Shown piece after piece: positions 1-12,826 of a stretch of DNA of 64,000 bases. Position numbers and translations under genes: made by a program. The DNA lies in contig CM055618.1 of assembly GCA_029379385.1 (NCBI GenBank), positions 15,663,071-15,727,070 of the forward strand, in the 5' to 3' direction. Every line of letters begins with the position of its first letter. Positions within the stretch are counted from its first letter, which is position 1. The notes beneath the pieces were generated by a model, which made no database searches, was not told where the DNA came from, and was given only the letters and a program-made list of their open reading frames with translations. The DNA comes from Quillaja saponaria (lineage: Eukaryota; Streptophyta; Magnoliopsida; Fabales; Quillajaceae).

Positions 1-1863
1 AGGCACAGAAAATCAGCCCCAAAATTCTTGAGGACAGCCAAAATTGCATTCGAACGGGCTTTCCACCTACAGTAAGGAAAATCAACAATTATACACCCAA
101 GTATTGACATAGATCTTGGTGGCGAGCACTAAGTGCCATGCTTTGCAACTTAGAAATCAATTTTTACATGAGACACAGGAGGCAAAGCAGTAATCATCAA
201 AACTTTCAACTTAAAAGCCTAGCCTAAATCCACTTAATAGTGGCCACCAAGGAAGTCCCCGCCACGGGTAACTATCAATGACTGAAACATGCTCAGGAAC
301 GAATGTTAAATCACAGAACTATGTCTTCAAGATTGATTCAACGAGTTCAGTAAAGTAAGAGAGAATCTAATCCATAATTGTTGCATTCTACTCAAGAAAA
401 GATAACATGCAATGGGAAAATAAAGGAGAAATTTAGAGGAGAAACAGCACACTGATATGTGGTGAGAGAAGAACTCTAATAAAAGGAAATATCTAGTAAT
501 GTCCACCCCGTAAATTGGAAGACATATCAAAGTAAAGAAATGGGTACTAAATAAAAGCAGTGATTATTTTCACCTGATAGATCCAGTGTCGTAAAATAAG
601 TCTAGCTGTGGATTCTATAAGAATATAATCTGTATGCATATGCAGTGATGCAAATTTTTGTGTAATTTATGTTTGAAACAAAGACTCCCAATTGTTTCAA
701 TAAATCTACTACATTATGGTTACTTTGATAAGTATACTTAATAGGTCCAGACCCAGAAGTCCAAGGGTAATTCAATCAAATAAAAGAAAATCATCCAAGC
801 GTAGCTAGTTACGAAAGAATCGAAGTTTAAAGTTATCATGCTTACTTCAGAGATGGTGGAGGAGAGTGGGGGAACAGAGAACTCTTCACTTAAGCCTACA
901 TACAAAGGGAAAGTACAAGATCCAAAACTACTATCAAAACTACTAAGTAGCAAGCATCAATAATTACTCAAGAGTAAGTATGTGGACGTGAGTGTACATA
1001 CAAAAAGTATTAACATGGCAACAAATAGTAACAGACAATTTAGTAAGTACGTTCTTCCTTTCACATACTCCATTATTTGGAAAGAAAAAAAAATTAGAAA
1101 CACATTTTTATGTGCAGACGTGCACATTATCTTCGAGGTGATTAGTAAACCTTTCAAATGCAACAGATGAAGATTACAATAAGATAATGGATCTCATAAT
1201 TACATACCTGAGCCAAAATGGTATAAGAGACGAGACTGAATCTGAACCCTGTGACATCCAATTTCACTTGTCATGCTAAGGGAGTTAACAAAAATAAAAT
1301 GAAAAACAAAATTTATGACAACTCGCAGAACAAAGGTTTTTTCGGATAAATACATATACAAAGTGATATTAAAGTATACAGAAAGAGAGAGTTTGAAAAG
1401 AATTCAATCTGATAGGGGTGCAATTTTAGGTTGGATTAGAAATTGTAACTGCCTGACTGCTTATTTTACCAGAACGAAAGCACAAAATCTACTTGACTGA
1501 AGATACATCTGATATGAAAATCCAGGTGCAGACAAAAAATGACAAGATGAGTATGTTTTTCCTTTTCATCTTTAGAGAAATCCACAACTTTTTATGTTGT
1601 CTCTAATAAGTAATGAGCCTTATTTTCCAATTCACGTCCTCAGAAATTACAAGAAAAGCATGTCAAGTTAAAATCCATAATGTAGGAAAATATAGTGGTG
1701 ATAAGAAAAGAAACAGAAGATTGGGGTAGAATGATCGTCTAAAGTATGAGATTTCACTCCTTCACTTATTTTAAGCTGTCCCACTAGATTTTCGGCCAAT
1801 CTTTTTCCAAAGCCAAACTACCCACATTTTCTTCTCATTGACACTATTAGGCAATGCCTGGTA
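1..1863. other. Intergenic or intronic AT-rich DNA, no gene seen
   Basis: Only short open frames occur (longest about 70 codons) on either strand, without recognisable domains or a consistent chain of splice sites. It could be intron or 3' flank of a gene that lies outside the window to the left. I see nothing else that I can support. Confidence 0.5.
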
Positions 1864-2017
1864 AATATAAAAAGGGAGGAAAAGAATAAAAGGACCACTT
1901 TCTCATTCTCTTCACTCCCTTTAACTTTACTTTCAATTATCTCAACCTCCTTCAAACATGAGCCCACTTTTTATCGAAATGGAATCCCTTAACTCTGAAG
2001 AGTATTTGCTTGACTAG
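1864..2017 (+). promoter_or_regulatory. Orphan TATA-type core promoter with a 19-codon ORF
   Basis: A canonical TATA box (aatataaaaag, 1864-1874) is followed by a CT-rich leader typical of plant transcription starts. An ATG in a good plant context (caaacATG, 1958) then opens a 19-codon ORF ending at TAG (2015-2017), beginning MSPLFIEMES. No continuation is visible downstream in any frame. It may be a real short transcript, the 5' end of a decayed gene, or a chance promoter-like run. Confidence 0.35.
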
Positions 2018-2848
2018 ATATCAGAAAGGAAAATTAGTTTAAAAAAGAAAAACATCAAAATCATCAATCAAGAAGGAGCTACATTCCTGGGCATTGCAAA
2101 TCCCCATGCAAAATTTAATGCTACTTGAAGCAAAGATAAGTACGGCATTGACAAGGATAATTTTTTTCAATTTCATCTCAGTGACGATAACAACATAAGA
2201 TATATTTGCCAAAAGAAAACAAATTCATAGTTATATACATATAAAAATATTTTTTATTTCGAAAATATCCACACTATTTAGTCCACTCCTGAGAATGAAA
2301 ATCAAACCAAGTTTTATATAATGGGAAAGCTAAGCCAAGCACTGTATTATCTAATCCAAAAAAACAGAAATTCTAACCATATTAAATTTACCCAACACAA
2401 AATTTGCAGCAAAAAAAAGGAAAACAGTCAGACCATCTGGTTTACTTCTGGAATATATATAACTCCCTTCCACAGAAATAAATTTTGGATGTTTTGGTGT
2501 TGGAGTTGAGCTCATTTTTCTCAAACCGAATTCTGCAACAAACAACATGACTTTCTGTGTAATATAAGATTATATTATTTCGACAAAATTATCAACATCT
2601 GTTTGGTAGCCAAGAAACTTCCGTGGATATTTTCCAGGAAAAAAAACAGATAATGTGAAGTACAAAATCTAAGAAATATATATTCCTCAAACAGAGGATA
2701 AATACGATTCAAATCAGGCATAGTTTCGGATGTCATACCTTGTGAAAGACGGAATAATAGGTAATCGAGGAAGCACAGGACAAGCTTTAAGCATTATGCG
2801 GGATTGTATGTAACAGTATATACTTGCAGACCAGCCGTTTGTCGTTAG
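2018..2848. other. AT-rich intergenic DNA
   Basis: No ORF longer than about 65 codons, and no recognisable domain, RNA gene or repeat was found in this stretch. Confidence 0.5.
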
Positions 2849-2918
2849 GCCGCCTCCGCAAAGCGAAAACAATACTGACACCTAGATAGGTCACTGTTTG
2901 CTGGTTTGCGGAGGTGGC
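2849..2918. repeat. GC-rich imperfect inverted repeat (foldback)
   Basis: Arm 2849-2864 (gccgcctccgcaaagc) pairs with 2903-2918 (ggtttgcggaggtggc) with 14 of 16 positions complementary. The 38-nt loop contains a second imperfect palindrome (tgacacctagataggtca). The segment is much richer in GC than its flanks. I could not define target-site duplications. It could be the core of a small foldback or MITE element or a structured RNA. Confidence 0.5.
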
Positions 2919-4255
2919 AATTCGCGTTCCATAGAAAACCTAAATAAAATTAACGGTACGAGGTCAATACAATAAAACACAATGCATAAAAAAATAATAT
3001 ATATTTAATAGTTATCATATTAATTAATTTTTTAAAATGATTTAAATAAGTGTATATTATATACAATAGTATAAATAATAAAAAATTCACTTAATCTCCC
3101 CCACATATAGTTTGTCAAATTTCATTATTTTTGCTAAGGATAGAGCTGTAGTTCTCCTCGATGCATATTTATTGTAATTTTATAAAATCAAACATTGTGC
3201 AAATTACATCTACAAAAAATATAATAAAAGCATACTATATATATATTTTTTATAAGCCAACTAAATAATTTAATGGTTAAAATGTAGGTTTTATTTTATT
3301 TCAAACAATATATAATTCTGTAACTTATCATATTTAATCGTATTATTCATAAGTTTCATGTCTTAATCTTTTCAATCTATTTTAAATATAAATCTATTTA
3401 TTCTCAACATTTGCTTTTAATTTTGTGTTGTGTTATAAATTACCATTTATTCTTTTCTATTGTTTTGCAATATAAATTCCAACTTAGAGTACGTGACGTG
3501 GCCGGGTTAGTGTTCAATTTTGTCCTCATCATTACGGGTTGGGCCTAATTTCAGACATAAACTAAAGGCCCACTACAAGCACTAGGCATGAAATAATTAG
3601 CATTACATATATATATATATTATTTTATTTTTTAAAACAAATGTTTAAAATGATTTTTATCCTAAAAATTAAATCAAATAAAGAATTACAAAAAAATTCT
3701 TAGAACTATATGATAAGTCCAACATATAGATGAATGATGAGTGAACGAGAAAAAATATAATAAAATTGGGTAATTGATTTCAAAGAAAAATTAGTATTTA
3801 TTTAATAAAAATAATTAAATATGTGAATATTATATAATATTTTTAATTAAAAAAAATTAACTAAAACTTATGACAACACTAGTGAGTTCAAATATTCATG
3901 AAAAAAAAAAAAAAAAAATTAGATCTATTGAATGTCCACTCGCAGTTTTTTTAGAAAATGTGATATATTGTTAAGATAAAAAATAAAATATATATTTCTC
4001 ATTCATATTTTGCAATAGGAAATTAATTAATTAGTCTATTTTTTCAAAATGTGATATATGCAGTGATGGCTGGCTAATAATGGCTTAACTCTTTACGTGT
4101 TTTTGGATTATGTGTGCTAGTCACACTTACAGTAAACGTGTTTGTCGGATTATGACTGCTACCCACGCTTACGTTAGAATAATTGAACAAAAAATGAATT
4201 TGTCGTGGCTAACTGATTTCTTGCTTGACTTTTAAACGTTGCTTATAAGTATTTA
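2919..4255. other. AT-rich intergenic DNA with A/T tracts
   Basis: Noncoding by eye. It contains an (AT)n run near 3607-3621 and an 18-nt A tract at 3901-3918. A phrase with 'cgtgtttttggattatg' near 4097 recurs in altered form near 4137 ('cgtgtttgtcggattatg'), suggesting a small local duplication. Confidence 0.45.
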
Positions 4256-4570
4256 AGGCTTGGTTTGGATTGGTGGCTGCGGCACACGCGTCCTGTGTAG
4301 CAGGTCACGTATACATGTTAATTAACACTTTGTGACGGGCATCCCATGTATTTAAAAAAGTGACGCCATTAATTATTATTTTTTAATTAATTTTATAATT
4401 TTTTATCCTCAATAATATTTATAAAATAATAAATAAATATTATTTTTGATAATTTTATACAAATAAATTTTTTAGATCATAATTACAAACAACAATTTTA
4501 AATAATCAACATACACTAAAAATGAGACAAAATAGAGACATTAGTCTCCGCATCAATCCAAAAACATTAT
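4256..4570. mobile_element. Possible MITE (hAT-like ends)
   Basis: The segment begins with ggtttggattggtggctgcgg (about 4263-4283). Its other end, read on the minus strand, gives tttttggattgatgcgg, so the ends form an imperfect terminal inverted repeat around a very AT-rich interior of about 250 bp. Ends built on 'TTTGGATTGGTG' are common in small plant DNA transposons. No clean target-site duplication was found, so the call is tentative. Confidence 0.35.
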
Positions 4571-5862
4571 AATTTGGAGAAAATAGAGAAAGCTCCCAAC
4601 AACCCTACACCAGTTGGTTTCTCTCATTAAAAACATTATAGTTGTCCTTTATGTTCGAGTTTGTTTTTTCCAACACTCTAAGAAAAGTATTTTATTTACT
4701 TTTTAGATTTAACCCATTTGTTGACTTTAACAATTTGAATACTAATACTATAATTTTTATTGTTTCTATCAATCATAATGATAGTTTTTATAGAAGAAGG
4801 AGGAATAATCTTTTCTATTTATCTATTATTATTATTATAAAAACAGTTCAATGAATATTGAGTTATAAAAAATGAACACATTTTCTTTTAATCATATAAA
4901 TCTCACATCTCATTGAATTCTTAATTTTATTATTTTAATTTAGTGATTAGATGATATTTGAATTAATTTATGTATACTTCGACTAATTTATATTTTTAAT
5001 TTAATCAATTAAATTCTTAATTTAAATGGTTTTTGACTATGATATAGTGAAAGACATGAATATTAATAGTAATGGGATTTCCCCCAACCAATCCAAACTT
5101 GATTTACCCCAAATTCGTTAAGATATGATTTTATATTAATGATTTGAGTTGAATTAGGTAAAATTCAGTTTATCTAAACACTGTCGTTTACTATATATTT
5201 TTAGTATTTTAATAATATTTCTTTATACATTAAAAAAATCAATTCATTTGGATTTGATACATGAATTGGTCCAAAGTGGTCACATTCATGCCAATAATTT
5301 CGAATTAAAAATTTATACTACTATTCTATCATGAGCATACTAGTTTCCCACCGGTACATTGCACAATATGCAATTAAATTTTTTATTATTTATTTTTTAA
5401 AAGTAGTTCAAAGTATTAAAAATAAGAAAATTTTAATTAAGGAGAGGATATAATTGTCATTAAAATTACTAAAATGTGTAAATGAGTCATTTCTCCGAAA
5501 TGGAAAAGTTTGGCGCTTTGAGGAAGTGGAGAATCCACAAGAGGTTATTGGATGACAGCTCAGAAAAATGGAAGTACCAACTATCAAGAGATTAATGGGA
5601 TGGTGCTCCCAATTTTAATGGGTCCCACTCCATCAAATCACCGTCACTCATGTGTTCAATTGTAAGTTTAACAGAAGCACCTTCTTTACTTCTCTAACTT
5701 CAGCGAATCACAACCTGCCACGTATGGTTCAAGTGGGTCCATACAAATAATGGGATTCACACTCCATATGCACCTAAGAATTGCACCCCAACCCGAACCC
5801 GGCCAAACCCTAACAGTCAAACTGAGTATTGAGATGGGAAAAAATAGAGTACAACCTGTATT
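4571..5862. other. AT-rich intergenic DNA
   Basis: No supportable gene. One open frame of 70 codons on the plus strand (4642-4854) is low-complexity and hydrophobic with no family resemblance. Confidence 0.45.
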
Positions 5863-6456
5863 ACTATGAGCTTTCTCGAATAATTATTTATCTGAAAATA
5901 AAAATTTTATGATAATTTTATTTTTTATTTAATCAAAAAAACGAATATATGTTGTTGACCATTAAACCACATAAGATAACATAACTTTAAATAAAAAAAT
6001 AAATAATAAATTGATTTATACTTATAATCATATATCTACGTCTTTAAGTTTTTAATATCTAAAAGTAATTTAAGACATCTTACAAAAATTGATCATTCAT
6101 CATTATTACTGAAAGATTTAATTATAGTTTTGATTTTTATAATTTTTTCAATTTTAATACAGTGAACTTTATTCTTTTAAGATTCAAAATTTTTAAATCA
6201 AATTTAATTCTTTCATTAATATATTATGTATAAATGATATAATTATCTCATCTACTTACAAAACGTATTACTCTACTCGTTTATGAGTTTTCTAGAATAA
6301 TTATTTATCTAAAACTATAAATTTTATGATAATTTTACTTTTCATAATTATTCAAACAAACAAATATATATTACTTATCATTTAAATCAAATTTAATTCT
6401 TTCATTAATATATTATGTATAAATGATATAATTATCTCATCTACTCACAAAACGTA
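5863..6456 (+). repeat. Locally duplicated noncoding DNA
   Basis: Segment 6192-6267 recurs at 6381-6456 (76 bp, one mismatch: cttac versus ctcac). A second pair, about 5870-5925 and 6286-6340, shares a run starting 'gaataattatttatct' and a later 'aaattttatgataatttta'. The two pairs overlap in order, so the block looks like a diverged tandem duplication with a period near 190 bp in the part that matches best. Confidence 0.7.
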
Positions 6457-7929
6457 GATAAATTATTGTATGTAGCCAAAATAAAATTTATTTTCAGAAC
6501 TAAAATAAAGTGTTATTTGCATTATGAATATGTAAATTGTCCTACTTTGTTTAATTTACAAGGTTAATAATTTGATTACATATAATTCTTGATGTAAGCA
6601 ACACTTTGAATTGTGCTAAATCTGATCTGCTCACAACTTATTAAATAATTTTAAGTTCTAAAACATTAGTTAAACCTTACTAAAATTAATGCTTACCACT
6701 TATGTTATTTATTTTGCTATATAAGATATTTAGTACTATAATTAATTTTTCTTAGACATTGAGAAGAATTATAGAAAAATATAAGATCCAATTTTGCCTG
6801 CTTGAATTAAAGTTAACAAACATGAGAATTTTAAATTTAATTATTTATAATAAGTTGTTGATTATTGAAATCGATTTTTTAACATTGAAAGGTAGATGCC
6901 AAAATTGAATTGTCACGTTAAAATTATTGTTTTAATAATAAGATATAAATTAAAAGCATTATTGCTAGACAGGTGCATGAAAAAATAATGAGCATGGCTT
7001 TACCATAGTGAAACTCCAAAAGAGTTCTTTCAGCGTCACTCATTAATGTAAGAGCGCGTAAATCGATAAGAAGATTCGATTTAAGTCCTGGTCCAATCGT
7101 TTCAAGCTGTGCCAGATAACCGGGTCGGATAAAGCCCAAAACCCGAGACATCCGATGTAAATAAACAAATATTTTCGGGGTGTTTTGTGCGAATTAGTGT
7201 CGGCTGTTGGATTCTCTGCTAAGAAAAAAAAAAAAGACAATTCTATAAGATGCGCCTTCTCTTCAAACAGACGCCACAGAATTTCTTGCAGCATTTCTTT
7301 GTTCCATTCTTACAAGTCTCAACCATTACTTAGATCAGCAACCCACATTCCATTTTTATGTTAGGGGGATTCGTAAACTAATATAGTGAACAGGGTTTCA
7401 GACATTCAGTCCCATTCTTTTAATACAGCAGCTGGTTGGTTAATCCCATCTTGCATTTTTCTCACTTTTATCTCAGGCATTTGTTGGGGTTTTCACATAA
7501 ATCACTTCTATATACATTGTTTTCCTTACTTCTCTTTTTGTAGTTGTTATCAGTTTGGTTGGGTAAAGGGTTATTGAATATAGCACTGTAATAATGATTT
7601 GGAAAACTAGTTTGTGAATTTCTCGATAAAATAATTAACGGGGTGTTGAGGTAGCTGATTAGTTTCAATGCATCTTTAAGATTCTCTCATCCCACTCTGA
7701 AAATTGGGCATTCATTTCTTTCTTTCTTTGTTTTTTAACAAATTAAACAGATTAGCTTATGTGTGATGAAAAATGGATCTGAAGCATGGCATAGATGAAA
7801 TGTATTTCTACCATTTGATCTTGGAATTTTTAGGATTTCATCTTTATCTCTGCAATAGTAGGTTTAAACTACCACACAATGTAATTGTATGTAATCAATT
7901 AGATTTCATTTCTTTCTTTTTCCTTGCAG
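6457..7929. other. Upstream region and leader of the pectin acetylesterase gene
   Basis: AT-rich flank up to about 7250, then T-rich sequence. A strong acceptor (ttttccttgcag, ending 7929) lies only 8 nt before the PAE start codon, so the 5' untranslated leader is probably split by an intron. I cannot fix the upstream leader exon; a donor-like gtaaac lies near 7373. Confidence 0.45.
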
Positions 7930-7937
7930 ACTACAGA

Positions 7938-10900
7938 ATGGTGGGCACAAGATTAGGCCAATGGTTAATTCTTCTATCATGTATATTGCCATTTCTGAGA
8001 ACAGAAGGCTCATTTGTAGGCATCACTTATCTGGAGAGTGCTGTAGCAAAAGGAGCTGGTGAGAAAATTTTCATGATATATATAAAGTTAACTGTTTTTC
8101 TCTCATTGCCCCTATTTTGGTTTTCATCACATATTTGACAGCTGAAGTTGAACATATTGTGCAGTTTGTTTGGACGGGAGTCCTCCAGCTTACCACTTTG
8201 ACAAGGGATTTGGAACGGGTATCAACAATTGGTTAGTTCACTTTGAGGTGTGTCCTTTCTTAAAGATGGCACAGCAGTATCTTTATCAACTTAAGAAACA
8301 ACGGCATATATACATAATCAAATTACTGAACCTTGAAGGACGGTGGGGTGGGTGGGGAAGTCGTCAATCCTTATACGACTTGCTATGCCGATTATACAAA
8401 AAGATTCTATAGATTTCCTTTTCCTTCTGTTGCAACTTCTGTTACCTTTTCCTTCATGTACCGGGGAAGTGTTGCATGTCAAATTTAGTTCATAAATTAT
8501 CTAGTCCCTTTGAGAAAAAGTTTCAGAATTTAGTTATTTTCGAAAGGGCAATTATCATTCTTCTGCTGTTATTGTTAGGGAGGAGGATGGTGCAACAATG
8601 TTACTACTTGTCTTTCTCGTATCAGCACTCGTTTAGGTTCTTCCAAACTAATGGTCAAGCAAGTTGCTTTCTCTGGGATGCTAAGTAACAAGCAAAAGTT
8701 TAATCCAGGTATTGGTTATTCAATAGCTTTTTAGCTCTTGTTTTCTGATACAAAATTCTGAGATCTTCTTCATCTTTTGATTTTACAACCTTAGTTAATC
8801 AATATTTTGAATGCAGATTTCTATAACTGGAACAGAATTAAGGTTAGGTACTGTGATGGGGCATCATTTACAGGAGATGTTGAAGCTGTTAATCCAGTAA
8901 GTTTTTCCAAAACTTTCAGATGGCGTGCATTTGCTTGAAAAGAAAATCTAAATCATTAGTAAAATAATTACCTTTCTTCTTTTTTCCCTGGGATGGGTTT
9001 TAAAAGTCTATTAATTTGATCAGGCTACGAATCTTCACTTCAGAGGAGCAAAAGTATGGCTTGCTGTCATTGAGGATTTGTTAGCAAAAGGAATGAGAAG
9101 TGCTGAAAATGTATGTATGTTTCCAGTGGTTGCACCGTCTTTCATCTTCTCATTCCTGATGACTCATTATTGTAACTACAGGCTATTCTCTCTGGCTGTT
9201 CAGCTGGTGGATTGGCTTCTATATTGCACTGTGATCGCTTCAGAGCTCTCGTACCTAAGGGTGCCAAAGTGAAATGCCTTGCAGATGCTGGTTATTTTAT
9301 TAACGCGTAAGCTCATTTGTGATAAATAATACCGTTACCTATTTTCAAAGTGGACATTTTCTCAAATTAAATTGTGTAGCTTAACATTTTACTGTTATAA
9401 TAGGAAGGATGTCTCTGGAGCAAATCACATTGAAACATTCTACAGTCAAGTGGTTGCAACACATGTACTCTCTCTTTCTCTGTGTCATTTCTCCTTTCTT
9501 TTGAAATTACTCAATGTATACGATACTATACATCAGATGATCAGACAATCAAATTGATTATTTCACCTGAATTTTCAAGGAAAAAAAGTTGTCTACTTTA
9601 TGAAGCTTTCACTCCAATTGAAATCTATTACATCCAAATCTGCTTTCTTGTTTATGAATGTAGGACTCAGCAAAGAACTTGCCTCCATCCTGCACTTCAA
9701 AAATGAGTCCAGGGCTGGTATGTGTCTCAGTTGGAAATGGAAATTTTTTGTAACGCCTCCCTATTGTCACTAATGCTTTTCAACAATTTTGTAGTGCTTT
9801 TTTCCAGAATACGTGGCACAGCAGATACAGACACCAATCTTCTTTGTAAATGCAGCCTACGACTCGTGGCAGGTTAGCCTATTCTATCTCTTGCTAAACA
9901 ATAATAATTTTTTCCACAGTAGTAGTTTTCATGCTCATGCATGGCCTGCCATCTCTTTTTCCTTTCTCCAGTGGTTGTGACTTGTGACCTTCCTAGAATG
10001 TTTGAAGCCTTGTTTTTCTTTTCTCATTTGAGATCTGATAAAGGATTCACATAGGGAAGTTTTTGAATAGGGAAAGTATCAAGTACTGATTTGAGATGAA
10101 TCTATACAAGTGCTGCATGCCATTTTCTACCTTCCAATAACATTCATTTGTAAGGTTTGACTGGAAAGTTAAGAGAAAAGTCCTTTCACTGAGTTAAAAT
10201 TTGAATTGTAAACTTCAGTTGTAAAACATCTCGGAGGCAGAAAAAACATTCAATTACCTGTGCAAGCTCAACTAGAATCTGATAAAAAACTGATCTGGGT
10301 CAATTATACCTAACATTTTCTTCATCTGATGTATTCAATAAAATTAGTGATGAAAATTTCCCTCTTTTTTTTTTACTGATTTCTCTAGTTGCTCTGATTC
10401 AGATAAAGAACATTTTGGCACCGGGTGTTGCTGATCCCCATGGCACCTGGCATAGCTGCAAGCTTGATATAGAGAAATGCTCCCCTAGTCAACTCACAAC
10501 CATGCAAGGTAAAAACCAGAAACTACAGGAAATTTTCAATGAATCAAGCATATTCTGATGTTAGTTATTCATGTTTCATGACATACTGCTTATACTTAAA
10601 ATCATCAACATAAACAATTTAACTAAACTCCATAGTACCAAACCAGTGTAAGAAGCTTAGAATTTGGTCTGCCTGTTAAGAACGTCTCAGTCTTTCAAGT
10701 ACCACGTATCATCAGAAACTAGATCACTCACTGCATTCATATTTGGTTGGTCCTTTCTGCCATTTTGGGAAAAGTATTTAGGGATCTAAGGGATTTACTT
10801 ACAAAAAATTTACAGCAGTTACAACTTACAACTATATGCAGGGAAGCTTACTCGAATAGTATTTGTGTTTTGTCTCAGATTTCAGGTTGCAGTTCTTGCG

Positions 10901-11240
10901 GGCACTGAATGTGGCAGACATTTCTTCACCGAAAGGAATGTTCATAGACTCCTGCTATGCTCACTGCCAAACAGAAACTCAGGAGACATGGTTACGAAGT
11001 GACTCCCCAGTGTTGGCCAAAACGGTAAGAGACTGCATTATGTGCTCCCTTCTTTCTTCCTATCCAGCAGAATGCTAATATCTTTCTTGTCTGACAAACA
11101 TTCTGTAGACAATTGCTAAAGCAGTGGGAGACTGGTATTTTGATAGAGCCCCCTTCCAGAAGATAGATTGCCCTTACCCTTGCAATCCCACTTGCCATAA
11201 TCGCATTTTTGATCCGCACCATGACAATCCAGGAGTATAG
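7938..11240 (+). CDS. PAE: Pectin acetylesterase (CE13 family), 12 coding exons
   Basis: Secreted esterase that removes acetyl groups from cell-wall pectin. Coding exons: 7938-8058, 8165-8247, 8579-8708, 8817-8896, 9024-9110, 9182-9306, 9404-9464, 9664-9717, 9795-9872, 10403-10508, 10879-11024, 11109-11240. All junctions are GT-AG and keep frame, giving 400 aa, the usual family length. Residues 1-24 look like a signal peptide. The family hallmark [16 protein letters not shown] lies at 42-57, followed by GGGWCNN at 69. The catalytic triad expected from the PAE/Notum family is present: Ser174 in GCSAGG, Asp270 in NAAYDSWQ, and His337 in SCYAHCQ. Many cysteines fit a disulphide-bonded apoplastic protein. 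The start is the first ATG after the leader acceptor and gives the signal peptide. The gene looks intact. A pectin methylesterase lies about 11 kb downstream on the same strand. Confidence 0.95.
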
Positions 11241-12826
11241 ATCTATTCCATCAACATTTACGCTATGTTCTATTCCATCAATTTATGTTATCATCTTAAT
11301 GAACCCACTTATAGGTTAATCATTCTTAAGAAAAAAAGAAGAGAATCTATAATTTATCAAGCAATCAAAATAAGCAAAAAGGCCACCACTGCACTGAGCT
11401 TGTGTGCTGGGTGTGAATCATTGTTTGTTGTCTCCAACTACTATTATTCCCAATGAAATTACTCTTAAGCACTTGATTTTTCTGAAACGTCGATGGTTTA
11501 AGAGCTTTATATATACTTTGTGAATGTTGTATTGTGACCAAGGGAACGTCCAATGTATCTACTAGAGGTGTGAAGTCTTCATGTATTAGACAAGGTGAGC
11601 CAAGTTGTGGTTTCTGTAATCAAACACTATTTACAGTGAACTGATCTCCTCAAGCAAGTAATTGGCATCTTGCAATTATTTAATGAATTTTATATTGGGC
11701 GCAAAATAATAATTTATATATAAAATAACTTGAAATATTAAATTATAATAAAAATTAGTTGAGTTTATTTATTTATTTTAGTTTGACAGTGAATGAAATA
11801 ATTATATTTAAAGAAAATAAAATAAAATAAATTTGATCGTACACAAAGGGGAACACAATTTCCTCCAATCCATTAGCCAAATTCCTGAGTCACTGACAGC
11901 CAGCTTTCATGGTCTCCGCCTGCCCTAACTCGCATTTCACGGCACTACAAAAAAAATCCCAACTTCACTAAGCTATAGCTACGCCATCGCCAACCCGTCA
12001 ACAAATCCTCCGGATTACTTGTAGGTTATCCAAGGTAAACCTCTCGTCTCGTGATTGGTTTTTAAGGTTTAGTTTATACGAAGAATGAGTGGTTTAATTG
12101 GAAGAAAATAACAAAACTGGTTGGGTGTTTAGATAGGGATGCTCCTGCTGTATATCAATCCAAACACAGGCTCAGCAAGCTCATACGAGTTAATTAGGCT
12201 ATAATGACTCAAATGACAAATCCCATTCCAATGCTTGTTGGGTTTCTCTGAGATTGGGTGGAGCTTTGACTAAATCCTGTTTATATTTCAAAATCAAGAG
12301 TTTTTTTTAATTTTCATGTTATAATCGTAATGGAATAGCATTGTTGTTGTTGAGTTTTGAATATGGAAATAGGAAATTAGAGATATTAAATTTAGAACTT
12401 TGGTAACAAATTCCCATTAAAACCAACCCAAGAGATCGACTAGCTTGCTTGGTTGATCTATGGTTTATACTTGTATATACTGTAGTCACCAAGACCTTGA
12501 AAATGTGAAATTCTTTTTCTTAGTTATACCACAAGGTCCACAACTAAACAGAGTCTTCTGTATGTTCAATAGGAAGAAATTTGATTTAAAGGTTTCAATG
12601 TTTCAGGCTTTTTGTTCATATTAGGCACAATGGATTGGGCTTTTGCGCATTAAACTTGGGACAAGTGGGCTTCTATTAACATCGGCTCTTCTGGGGAGCA
12701 AAACTTAAGCTTTTAAATCGATACCTATTTCCAAATACGAGTGGCATATAGGCACTTTTGTTCTAAACAGGAGTAGATGACAGATATTGTTCTGTCTTCT
12801 GATCATTGGCTCATTGCATCCTGCAG
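11241..12826. other. Intergenic DNA plus putative leader of the next gene
   Basis: The first 600 bp are the PAE 3' flank and AT-rich DNA. From about 11850 the composition becomes gene-like (CT-rich with a donor CAAG/gtaaac at 12034-12035), consistent with a 5' leader exon of the unknown gene that follows. No coding exon joined to it could be proven. Confidence 0.35.

Noticed and set aside
7773..8138. 121-codon plus frame at the start of the PAE gene as a separate protein
   Set aside because: It reads through a strong acceptor (7929) and the first coding donor (8059); only its middle is real PAE exon 1.
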